DNA of 64,000 nt, taken from Anodontia alba (lineage: Eukaryota > Mollusca > Bivalvia > Lucinida > Lucinidae). The notes beneath the pieces were generated by a model, which saw only the letters and a list, made by a program, of their open reading frames with translations, was not told the origin of the DNA and did not search any database. The stretch is taken from positions 13,999,211-14,063,210 of the forward strand of contig OZ024821.1 of NCBI GenBank assembly GCA_964016985.1, read 5' to 3'. This document shows, piece by piece, positions 45,301 to 58,142 of the stretch; within the stretch, counting starts at the first letter, position 1, and each line of letters opens with the position of its first letter. A program made the position numbers and the translations under genes.

Positions 45301-48300
45301 ATTCAGTATTTTTATGCCCCGCATCGGATGATGTTGGGGGCTTATATTTTTTAGGTTTTCCATACGTGCGTATGTGGGTACGTGCATACGAATGTACATC
45401 CGTCTGTACAAATGTGTGTTCGTACGTACATACATACGTACGTGATCCTGTTAGACTCGGGTTAAGGCATTTGTACTAGGTAGAATTTTGCAGTTTTATA
45501 GTCAGGTACCCCACAGCGGGGGCATCCGTGTACTGTGGACACATTTCTAGTTATCTTCTCTAAAACTGCTGGGCTTATTGAAATGAAATTATATGTGGAG
45601 CCTCTGTTGGATGGGGGAATGAAAGTTTGTTTATGGGATCTGGTTCATATGATCAAGATGGCCACCATGCCCAGATATGGTAAAAAACCTTTAAAAATAT
45701 TCTCATGAATTGAATGTACAATGACCAGTGGTCAGGCTACAGGGCGACTGGGGTGAAATAGTCGCCCTTGAGGGCTCTAAGTCGCTCTGGGAAGCCCTGA
45801 GGGCGACAAAAACTTCGCACTCGATTTTTGCAACTTTTGAAAAAGCTAGTACTTGTGCAAAACGAACTTCATGTTAGGAGAAATCCAGTAAAAATTGAGC
45901 AAACATACAAAGATAAAATTCTTTTGAAAAAAAGTTATTAGATGTATCAGAAATGCTACAGAATAAAAGTCTGATGTGGTTTAACAAGTTTTGGAGGAAA
46001 ACTGTTTGCCTACTAAGTGACCAAAAGATCGTTTTCGTCAATGTCATTAGTTTTCATAGATGTCCGTTTTTTCATTAATGAAACATTTACATGCAGAAAA
46101 TTGGTCAGAAACAGCATTAAAAATGCTAAAAACTAAGTTTAAAAGTTGACAGACATTTTGGTTAACAAATTTCTTTTTATCATTAGTTTATAGCTTAGAT
46201 CTATCAAGCCACAGACCTTTATGTTTTGACTGGATCTAGATATGATGGGTCCAGATATGATGCATTTTCCCTTCTCATGTCTGTGGATCATTTAATTGGT
46301 TTAGAAGTAAGAATGAACAGGTCTATAGTAAAAATTGTTTCCTTTTTTTTTGTGAATTCCCATGACAATGCGGTAAAGCGAGAGTCCTCAAGTGTCATGC
46401 TTTCAGTAAGGTGACAGGTTAACCGAGTCAGGACTTCTCCCTCATCCTATAAAACTTCTCCCTGTTTTGTCTGGAGGGAGAAGTCACTTCTCCCTGAATT
46501 TCTGAGCCAGCTTGACCCCTGAATGACCTTGAAACTTGGTATGCACCATTGGGTACTCAAGCTCCTCCAAGTTGGTTCAAATAGTAACCCTTGGTTGACC
46601 TTGACCTATTTTATTTTATTTTATTTTGGTCACTTAGGCTTTTGTATGGGAAAAAGGCAAAACTGTGGATTTATGTGAAGCTATTGTAGCATATGACATT
46701 CAAAGTTAATATATGCAATCACCTAAATGAACTTTTATAGCTACCAAAGATCAAGGTCAAATACTGACATTTGTTCTGGATACCTCAGATTCAGTATTGT
46801 TTATCTTCTTCTCTAAAACTGCTGGGCTGATTGAAACCAAATTACATGTTCGGCCCCAGTGGGATGGGGGAATAAAAGTTTGTCTATGGGATTTGGGTCA
46901 GATAATCAAGATATTCCCCTGCCCATATGTGGTAAAAACCCTTTCTGTAAATTTCTTCTCCGGACTTGAAAGGCCGAAGACCTTGAAACTTGCACCAGTT
47001 TTATTCAAAAGATGATCATTGGTTGACCTAACCTATTTTAAATATGAAAAAAATAACAACTTATATCAAAATTTAAATATTGAAAAACAGAACTTTGAAA
47101 GTACAACATTCAAGTTCAGAGTACAAAAGGGTTAAGGTTGAGGAAGCAGATTTGCTGTAGCTCCCACTTGACCTCTGGTGAGCGTATTGCCCATGGGCTT
47201 CTTGTTTGGTAGAGTTATTACACATCAAACACAGCCATCTTTACATGTTTTGTTACCCTGCGGTGGCGGGGTATCATGCAGTGTCTGTGATGCTTTTATT
47301 TTTCCAGGAAACAGGCTTTGACATTTCAGGTGGAGGCATTTCTAATAAGTACCCACAACATACATTTTTGTAGAATAATTAGAAAAAAATATGAGGAAAA
47401 ATATTAATCTGGAGCTGTGGAAGAAACCTTTGATCATTGGCTATCTCGGGGAAAGGCTCAGACCAGACTGCGTGGATGTGGAAGCTGATTTGAGTCACAC
47501 CATAGCAACAGATAAAGCACTTTTTTTCATCCAAAAATGCTGATGTCTTTCTTATTTTTCAACGAAAACATGTTGTTGGTACCCATTAGAAGTGCCTTGG
47601 CGAGGCACTTCTAATGAGTACCCACAACATATGTTTTCATCGAGAAATAAGAAAAATATTATATGGATACCCCCTCTTATCTGTAGCTATGTACACATGT
47701 CTGAAGATTCATTTTCTCATGTTTCAGCTCGGTTGTCATACAACTTTTCTCATAGCATGCATAACTCCAGATATGAGAAGCAGTCGGTCTCAACGTATCA
47801 GTTGGATGCCTGTCTGACTGGTGGTCAGGAGATTGTGGGTTCGACCACTGCCGGGTTGGCAACATTTCCATGGTGATCAATCATGTAATATTTTGTACGG
47901 TCATTCTTTCCCTGTGCTGATTCAAAAAGGCCAACTGTCAGTTTCTTGCAAAAAGAATGCGCATAATACTGGTTAACAGCTTAGAGGACTAATCTTGTCC
48001 AGTTAAATTGTGGTAGGTAAACTGACCACCCTCAACATGACCCTCTTGGGTTGACTGGGCTGTTAAGCCTCAACACACACAGTACTAGGAGTATCCAAGA
48101 ATGTTTTTTTTTTATTTCACCACGAAAACCTACATTATGGGTACTCATTAGAAGTACCTATCCAAGGCATCTCTAATGAGTACCCTTAACGTATTTTTTC
48201 ATGGAGAAATAAGAAAAAAAAATCGTACTTTTGGTCAAAAAAAAAAAAAACAACAAAAAAAAAATGCCTTATCTGGAGCAGTGGGCATGGCTTGCAAATG

Positions 48301-51300
48301 AGAGAAATTTCAACAAATGAGAGTAAAAAGGAATTTTGCTTGTGGTGGTTCATATTTACCATAATAACCCCAAGTACTGGGACAGACAGGTCTGAGAAAA
48401 CGGTGAAGACCCAGATCACTTGCCACAGAACACATTGTCTGATCAAGTTCTGCACTGTTTGCCACTCATCCAGGAGTTTTAACTGCACAATACATTAACC
48501 TATAGATAATGTGCTATATTCTATTCTGCCCATACCTTCCACAGAAAAAAACGACAGAAACGTTGTCCCATACAGTCTTAATCCAAAAGTCCCTTAGGCA
48601 GTCACCTGTGTGACGTCACTCCTGCTCTTTCTATCACGTGTCAGTTTCTTCTCTGTGGAACAAAGAAAGTAACATGGATTTTTTCTCTGAGTGAAAAAAT
48701 TCTTTTTCTTCCTTTTCCTCCAGTTGAAATTTAATTCTTTGTTCTTTCTCTTGATCCTTTATCATACCTTTCACTTTTCATGCTAAATTTGTAAAATTCT
48801 AACCGTGCGATTTCTTGAAATTAGTTTTACTCATTTGTCTTAATGAGTTTTCACAACTTTCATGACTAGTCATCGCGGTGATTGTGTTCATATTAAATCG
48901 CACTGGGATAATCACAAGAAATGTATTAATTGTTCTCATTGTTCCAGGGAATCTACTTGTTCTACATGTAGCAGCTGGTCCAACTCAATCTGGAGTCTTG
49001 CAGAAAATAGAAGAACTTACTCAGCCAGAAAGAAAGCTATGTCTACCAGAAAGAAGTCTCAGAATCCATAAGTTTCCTCAGAAGAGAGGAAAAAGAAACA
49101 TGGGAGCACTGCCCCACATGGTGGTACTAGCCGGGGTAAGACCCATATTGGTGGCAACTCCCTGGGTACTTGTACCCAAGGGAGTACAAATCCACCGGAC
49201 AACGGTCACCGGGCATCCCACGACCGATCCACCAACCGGTCATGCCTGGTCACCGGGCATTTGCCCAATGGACAAGAAGACATATTTGGCCGACCGGGCA
49301 TGCCTGGTCACCGGTCACCAGCCACCGGGCATTCACCAACCACCGGGCAAACGGGCGATATAGAGACTTCTAGCCTGCTAATCACAGGGCACCGACCATC
49401 CAGTCACCGGTCATTGGAATTAGAAAGGCTAAATCCAGCGGAGATTAAAGAATCATCTGCTGCCGGGCATGATCGGTCACCGGGCAGCTGATCACCGGTC
49501 ACCGGGCATCAGAATATAATTCGGACTACTGCTAATGAAGCTCATACCTTTGGTACAGAGTTCACTAACAAACAGCCTAGTACATCTGGAGTTCTGCTTC
49601 CCCTGGAACCAGACTTTAGTAACATGTCCAACCCCAGTGTTGTGATTGAACCGCCAGACAACAACTGGAGGTCGGACAATAACAATGATAATAGACAAAT
49701 TCAGACTTCCCTCTCTGGTCGGAGATCCAGGAGGGATCAGTCTAGAGACAAACATAGATCAAAGAAGAGGAGGAGACGGAGATCAGCCTCTACATCCTCC
49801 TCTTCAACTTCTTCGTCTTCAGACTCTCGAAAGAGAAAGTCGAAAAGATCTAAACATTCCCATAAGAAGAGAAGAAGGAGATATACATCTCCTTCTTCTT
49901 CTTCCTCAGTATCACATAGTCAGGTACATGACTATGGTAGATACCAAAGAAATAGATACAGCCCACAGACTGTACAGAACCCGCAAGTTCTACAGCCTGA
50001 GGAAATACCTACTGTCCAGACTGACATCTGAACAGACCATGCCTCGCCCTTCAAAGGATTCAGGTTCCGACAACGATATGGAAACCTGGTCCTTTGACAG
50101 GGCATTTAATGAGGTTTTTAGGCTTTTGCCTCCGGAGTTATGCCTAAGGTCTACCGAGGAGCATACTCTGGCAAGACCCTTATCTGGTATTGAGCAATTA
50201 ATGGAGTCAAAATAGTTATTTTATGAAGAAAAAAAATATATATATATATACACGGAATTTAATTATTTCTTCTTGTTCTTCCTCAGTTTCCACATGTTAG
50301 CGATACGTATCGGCATGCAGTCTAGGAACTTAGGAAGATATAAGAAAGCAGTAGCCGATCCACTCTGCTTTCCCTTAATATTACGTACTTAGGTATCATA
50401 AATCTAAACGAATTAGATAACGGATCCTTTAATAATTAGGAATTAATTTATTAGAATTATGTTGATACTCTAATATATTAAATTTTCCTTTATATATAAT
50501 ATATAGAAAAAATTAAGAGTTAATTAACAACCCCTCTAGATTTCAATGACTAGCATAGAAGTCTAGTTGAGGTACATATTTCTTTATGAATATGGAAAAT
50601 AGCTGGTCTGTTGTGCTATCTTTCCATATTATACTATGTATTAATAAATTCCGGCAAGAGTCTACGTCAGTCGTGTCCTGCCTGAGTTCTGAAATAAATA
50701 AATTAATAATAAGAAAATTACATTTTAACATTAAGGCATAATTATTTGATATTTTCTTTCACCTTGCCTTAACTTTTTCTGGATCATATATGCCTATGAG
50801 AGTAGTGTTCCAGATAATTTTTTTTTCTCAGTTATGGAATTTATTTCGCTGAAGATTCTTCCTCTGAGAATAATAATTTAACATAATTTCCTGCGGTCAC
50901 GATTCGAAACCATATGAATTATAAGCAACTAGACCTAATCTACATATAGTATGGGTCTATATTATCCAAAATATTAAGTTCTAATAATATTGAGGAATAA
51001 TTAGCTTTGATTAGCTCTAATTCCTCTATTATTTATATCTATTACAAGGGTCCATGTCAATCAAAGTTCGTTCGGACCCTTGGAATAGACAAATAAGTAG
51101 ATATTCAGTTAAGGCATTAATTCATCCAGTACGTGACTGTTTATTATTGCCTTAATTACATATTATATACAATCTGTCTACTTATTAAATTGACTATTGA
51201 ACTGTTGAGAAACTGATACATTCACTTAGAGGATATTAACGTTGCGAATAGTTTACCTCCTCAAAATAGCAGATACAATTATATTTAAATTAATTATCCC

Positions 51301-54300
51301 ATTGTCCAACTCAGTACGTCAAAGGTTAAGACAGTGTGGAGAAGATATTGTATTACGAATCGGTGATGAAATAGAAAATATTTCAAATCTGATTCAATTT
51401 CCCCCCGTTAAAAAATGGGCAGTGGAAGGGTACGGAACCCGAGAACTCCCAGTTTCTTCTCCCGGGTATTACTAGTGCTGGCTTTTACCAGCGCAAAATG
51501 GAGAACGGAAGTTATGCTCAGTAATAGATATTCCTACTAATTTGTTATAAACAAAGCATTTTAAGATGGAAACAGTCAAATCAGTAAGTCAGTCAATTAT
51601 GGCTACGTTGTTTACAGAGATCTGACTGATGAATATGCATGTTCTGATACATCTGAAATTGAGAAATTCCTTCGATTCGTCTACAAACATCAGGCTTTTT
51701 GGCTCATGGTCTTAAGGTTCGAAATGTCCCTAAGCCCATGAAAATTTCATAATTAATGGGTATAATAACAGCAAAGTTATGACAACATTTCAGTCCTGAT
51801 TGCATATCAAATCTAAGAAGTCAGGTTGATACCAACACGAATGCACAGTTAGGTATGGAATTCTAACTAAACAAAATAGTCGGAATACCAGTGAACCAAG
51901 TAAAGCTCTTATTCTGACCATCAAACAATTCTCTTTTAAACTCTGATTCAGCAGGAACTTTCTTTTAAATAATATTGGGCAAAATTAATACACCAACAGA
52001 TTTAAATTATAGGCAGACAGCTTTTACAACATCTGCAAATCTGCCTATTTTCAGTCTGTAAACCTTAAATTCTTCCTTAGATCATCAGGTTAAGATTAAC
52101 AGTATGATCAAATTTCACCTAAAATGGTGGATGAACACCAATAGATTAGTAAAGGGATGTCCATTCACCCTCCAAACCCCAAAATATTCCCTTTTTCAGA
52201 TGCTAGTCATTAGGAGAGCACATCTGAAATGATTTTTTTCATTCACGGTCTATTATCGGAATTCCAAATCCATATTAAATGGTGGAGATAAAGGCCATCC
52301 GTTTCACACTGATAAAACATAAGTGTATTCACCTTTCTTGTGTCATGTTTCCTATCGACAACACAACAGTGGTATATATGAATAAATAAGGAGGAATATA
52401 TTATCCCAACCTATGCGTAGAGGTATGGAATATCTCCAATGGTGACTAAAATGTCATATTGCCATCTAGGTTCGTCATATATCAAACAAATTCAACTTTT
52501 TGCAGATACGTATCGACTATTGACAAACAGTCAAACAGGATATGAATTGGATAAATTGATATCAAATTCAATTTCCAAAGGTCCAAACATTCCAATCTGG
52601 ATCTGTTTGCGATATGTTTTCAGTCACAGACTTCCACTTTTTATGTTCCCAGTTCTGGTCAATTAAGCCATTTCTGATAGACGCATTTTCCATGAACTGG
52701 AACAGTATTCATGCTTATACATTTTCAACAACATACTAACTCCTTCTGTCCAGAACAAGATACGCCAATCTCAGGGCTGAGTGGTTCTTGTAGCACCTCT
52801 TTGGCCGCAACAAACATGGTTCTTAGAGGTACTACAACTATTTGTCGCAGCTCCAGTTCATCTTCCACTTTTTTTTTTTTCCAAACTATTAACAGAATCA
52901 AGGCAAATATCAACTCAGAAACATTATGACATGAAATGGATCGTATATACCAGTCAGTATCATAGAAGGACGGTTAATTAGGTCTCGGCTCCTGTTACTT
53001 TTTACATCCGATTTCCTCTTTTACCTTTTATCTGAATGAAAGTTTTATATGAACACTAGTAAGAGCTATAGATATATGATATCAAGTATTTTCTAGATTT
53101 AGACTGGCTATAGAATCGGACTCTAACCTGTCTTGTCAGAACTAATAAGATCCTTGAATCACAATGCGCTGTACAAAGATCTATTAATCCTTAATGGGAT
53201 CTATTTTGGGTCTTAGTCGTATTACGGAAAGCCCCATATGAACCTTAACATAAGGCTTTTATCTCCACGTAATGTGAAGGAAACAGCCTTTCAGTACTGG
53301 CCACCACCTGAAGATGTAGCGACATTCAGGCCATGGCAGTGTATTCAAATTAAGATTTACTTGATCGGATTGCTCAATATCTGATAGTTCAAACTGGGTT
53401 TATGGCTAAGAATCGGATTCTGTCCATTTGCCCAGCTCATATCCTTATCCTTAATTTACCCCATATATGCAAAGGGAATTTTCGGATAGGCTTTTGTGAC
53501 AGATAGGAGCCTTGAATTCTATCTTAAAATTACTAGACCTTATCGTCAAATAGAACTAGACCATTTCTACCAATTAGAGGCAAACAAGATATTTCTGAAT
53601 CCTCTGTTTCGAGATGGATTCTGATAATATTAAATTTGCCTACAGGAAACTCACCCATAAGACTTTCCCTTCTTTAAGGTTAAGCCCGTGAAGCTAGGAC
53701 TCTAATTTCCCTTGGGCCTTTTTTCCTTAAGTTACGCTGCTCAAGGAGATTCCAACAGCAATATGAAATCAATTTTCTATATTTGCTAAGCTCTATCAAG
53801 GGATATGTCCCAGCAACTTCAAACCTGCTTAATTTGGGCCCAATTGATGTGGCCCAAAAAGTAAAAAAAATGGGTGGAGGGGGAGGGGGGGGTGCAAGTT
53901 AATAGTACCTTGGATGCCTAATTAAGATTAACAGCCTCCAAACCCTATATACATATATTAAGGTCATTTATACCTTATATGTATTTTGGAATGAGCTTAC
54001 TCTTAGGAGTTATATCAAGATTGAGCTTATTCTAGAGTTTCCTGAGTCTTAATCCAGAAGTGGAGGGATTTATCTTTTTTATGTTAGAATTGAGAGCTCC
54101 TTCCCACCTAATCTACGAATTCTAGCACATTATCTGTAGGTTAATGTATGTGCAGTTAAAATAAAGTTTTTAAAAGTAAAACATATTTTAACAATCAATA
54201 CTTAACCTATAGATAAGATAAACCCACCTCCCTATCCCCGCTTAGCTCTAACCCTTTAGGGATCTACATCAAAGAAACTGACACCTGATAGAAAGAGGGG

Positions 54301-57300
54301 GAGTGACGTCACACAGGTGACTGCCTAAGGGACTTTTGGATTAAGACTGCATGGGACAACGTTTCTATCGTTTTTCTGTGGAAGGTATCGGCAGAATAAA
54401 ATATAGCACATTATCTATAGGTTAAGTATTGATTGTTAAAATATGTTTTACTTTTAAAAACTTTATTTTAGACACAACGACCCAAAGTAAAATGAATTTG
54501 ATCAAATTTTAGGAAGAGTAACGTGAGGATTTACGGTGTCCCAATATTTAGGGTAAATACAGTAAATGTAGTGATAAGATGACAAGATGTTGAATCTGTC
54601 TCTTTTTTTTTCAGAGTAAAACAAGGTATGAGAAAGCTTTCAAAGACTCAGAAAGGGCCACAGATGCTTATAACAAAGCTGAAAAAGATATCAATTTATC
54701 CAGGGCTGAGGTGTCTAAGGTAGGTATAGCCATATCGCCAGAGAAGGCACTTTTTTTCTTTTGAAAAAATATTGATATTTTTCTTATTTCTCCAAGAAAA
54801 TATATGTTGTGGGTACTCATTAGAAGCGCCTCAGTGAGGTGCTTCTAATGAGTACCCACAACATACGTTTTTGTGGAAATACAAGAAAAATATTTTTCTG
54901 GCGAAAGAATATGCTCAATACTGGTTAACCGCTTAGAGGACTAAGCCTGCCCAGTAAACGTGTGGTTAGGTAAACTGACCGCGCTCGACATGACCCCATT
55001 GGGTTGATTGGGCGGTAAAACCTCAACACAAACAAACAAGAAAAATATTACTTGGATAATCCTCTTTTTCTGGAGCTATGCATACAGCTCCATTGATCAT
55101 TCTCCTTATGCTGTACTTTACTGTTATCTTTTTATTTATATATAAATTGTTATGCTGAATAAATTAAGATGCCACTCCCACTTCTAATTGTCAGCCTGTC
55201 AGATCACTTGATCCAGGTTGTTGATACAAAGTCACATACGAAATGACAGTGCAGATTCAGATCAGTTAGCTTCTACAGAAGGCAATTGATCTGTCTACAC
55301 TGTTTGCAAAGGCAGGGCATATCCGGTACCAGCAGGACCAGGGTTTATATACAACTTTTTAGAATAATTTTTACTTTTTTTTATGCCCCCGCCATTTTCA
55401 ATGGTGGGGCATATAGTATCACCGCTGTCCGTCCGTCCGTCCCGTCCATCCCATACGTAACTCTTTTGGTTTCCGTGCGATATCTTTTGAAAGGATTGGT
55501 GTATTGGATTGAAATTTTATACATAGGTATATAATCATAAAATGTAGGCCAAGTTCGATTTAGGGTAAAATCCGATTATTTTGGGAGTTATGGCCCTTTT
55601 CAACTTTGAAATATTTTCAACTTTGAAAAATGATTTCTGTGCAATATCTTTTGAAAGGGTTGATGTATTGGATTGAAATTTTGTACACCGGTATATAATC
55701 ATAAAATGTAGGTCAAGTTCGATTTAGAGTAAAATCCCTCTATTATTTTGGGAGTTATGGCCCTTTTTCAACTTTGAAAAATGGTTTCCGTTCCATAACT
55801 TTTGAAAAGATCAGTGTATTGGATTTTATATTTTATACACAAGCATATAAATATAAAATATAGGTCAGGTTCGATTTAGGGTAAAATCCACCAATTATTT
55901 TTTGAATTACGGTCCTTTATCAGTGTTGAAAAATAGTTGAAAAATGGTTTCCGTTTGATATCTTTTGAAAAGATTAGTGTATTGGATTCAAATTTTATAC
56001 ACAGGTATATAATAAAATGTAAGTCAAGTACGATTTAGGGTAATATCCACCAATTATTTTTGGAGTTATGGCCCTTTTTCACCTTTGAAAAATGGTTTTA
56101 GTTCCATAACATTTGAAAAGATTAATGAATTGGATTCATATTTTATACACAAGCATATAATTATAAAATATAGGTCAAGTTTGATTTAGGGCAACATCCA
56201 CCAATTATTTTGGAGTTACGTTCCTTTATCAATGTTGTAAAATAGTTGAAAAATGGTTTCCTTTCGATATCTTTTGAAAAGATTAGTGTATTGGATTCAA
56301 ATTTTATTCACAGGTATATAATCATAAAATTTATGACAAGTTGGATTCAGGGTAAAATCCACCAATTATTTTTGGAATTATGGCCCTTTTTCAACTTTGA
56401 AAAATGGTTTCCGTTCCATAAAATATGAAAAGATTAGTGAATTGGATTCATATTTTATACACAAGCATATAATTATAAAATATAGGTCAAGTTTGATTTA
56501 GGGTAAAATCCACCAATTAATTTGGAGTTATGGCCCTTTATCAATATTGAAAAATAGTTGAAAAATGGTTTCAGTTCGATATCTTTTGAAAAGATTAGTG
56601 TATTGGATTCAAATTTTATACAAAGGTATATAATCATAAAATGTATGTCAAGTTGGATTTAGGGTAAAATACACCAATTATTTTTGGAGTTATGGCCCTT
56701 TTTCAGCTTTGAAAAATGGTTTCCGTTCCATAACTTTTGAAAAGATTAGTGAATTGGATTCATATTTTATACACAAGCATATAATTATAAAATATAGGTC
56801 AAGTTTGATTTAGGGTAAAATCTACCAGTTATATTTGGAGTTACAATCTTTTTTCAACGTTGAAAAATAGTTTCAGTTTGATATCTTTTGAAAACATTAG
56901 TGTATTGAATTCAAGTTTAACACACAGGTATATAATCATAAAATAGAGGTCAAGTTCCAAGTAGGGTAAAATCAACCCATTTTTATGGGAGTTATGGCCC
57001 TTTTTCACCTTCAAAAGATGTTTTCCTTCCGATATTTTTCTTAAAAAAGATTGATTTGTCCCTTTTTTCAACTTCATTTTTTGCAAAATACCTGTGTGTG
57101 GTTGAGGATGGCCCTGGGAGGGGGCATCTGTGTCATACTGACTCATTTCTAGTTTTTTTTAGAAAATTAAAGCATGGCATTTTGTGCAGAACAGCCTAAC
57201 CTCATGAATGTAATTAAATTAATTTTACTGTGGACAAAAGTTCTTGATTGGAACAATTACGTCAGCAAAACACAATTTTTTTAACTTTTATTTTGTTTTG

Positions 57301-58111
57301 CTTTATAGTAAATTTATATAAAATAGATAAATGTTTATTGGTAAAGAAAAACATAGCTCCAGATATGATTTTTTAAACCAGAAAGTGCAGTACTGTAATA
57401 TCCCTAAGTATTGGGACAGATAGGCCTTTGCAAATAGTGTAGACCCAGATTAGATGCTGCAGCAGTGGCTGAGCAGGGTCTACACTTTTTGCCATACATA
57501 CAACAGTATTTTAGATACATCAAGAGGTGGTAGAATGGACTATTTCAAATTTTAGGACAAGTATAATAAGTAGATATATGTATGAAAATAAGTCTTGACA
57601 TTTCATGTGAATCAGTACTTTTTTCTATTGAAAATAATAGAAAAAATATTTAAAATGGTTGTCTGCTGCTGTTGTGATGAGCACTTAAAGGGTTAAATGG
57701 GCCGGGCCATGCATAAACGTGTCTTCGGGCTTGTACAGTCTGATCAGGGCCTTCACTACCAGCTAGCAGAATCAGAACTGTTGGATACTACAGATTTTAT
57801 GAATGGAGAGCAAAGGCCCAAATGATACTTTTGGCATATGGAGGGTGATCTTAATCTGCGCATGTTCAGAGGCACTTTTTCTCTTGAAGTGGCCCAAATG
57901 GAGTATTACATTCCTTCTGGTATATTTTCAGGCCAGATCTTATGCTGATTCCAAACAACAGGAAGCTGATAAAACAAAGAACGAGTATGCGTCACAGCTA
58001 CAGAATACAAACCAGCAACAGAATGAATTTTACAATACACAAATGCCACAAGTGTTTCAGGTATGTGGCCATTTTAGACTTTATACATTGAAACCTCTAT
58101 TAAGCAGCTCC

Positions 58112-58142
<31 letters not shown>

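Larger units (their letters stand above)
44772..47204 (+). mobile_element. Hairpin-headed tandem-array element, class AGCTCACC
   Basis: 5' head AGCTCACCAGAGCT, AAGCTCCAGGGGAGCT. The 3' tail contains CTCTGGTGAGC, the exact inverted copy of GCTCACCAGAG, then GCCCATGGGCTTCTTG and a T run. The body has about three units of roughly 450 bp (net of insertions) with TTCTCTAAAACTGCTGGGCT and GGTTGACCTTGACCTATTTT. Two younger insertions sit inside (45314-45550 and 45726-46521). No coding region was seen. Confidence 0.7.
48477..54470 (+). mobile_element. DIRS-type tyrosine-recombinase retrotransposon, degraded
   Basis: About 6.0 kb with inverted terminal repeats of about 150 bp (48495-48650 and 54272-54425; for example GTGACGTCACT/AGTGACGTCAC). 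An internal complementary region (about 54124-54225) has a left half complementary to the element's left end (TTTTAACTGCACAATACATT) and a right half complementary to its right end (AAAAACTTTATTTTA). Order on the + strand: Gag-like region, reverse transcriptase, RNase H, recombinase remnants, all with stops or frameshifts. No target duplication except TTTTA at both ends (48477-48481, 54466-54470). This set of structures is diagnostic for DIRS elements. Confidence 0.85.
48357..54564. repeat. MITE family A split by the DIRS element
   Basis: The left half (48357-48476) starts TACCATAATAACCCCAAGTA and carries a diverged GTGAAGACCCAGATCACTTG palindrome. The right half (54471-54564) holds AATTTTAGGAAGAG and ends with CCCAATATTTAGGGTAAATA and CAGTA. 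Removal of 48477-54470, keeping one TTTTA, restores the order of the intact copy at 32338-32557. Confidence 0.75.
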
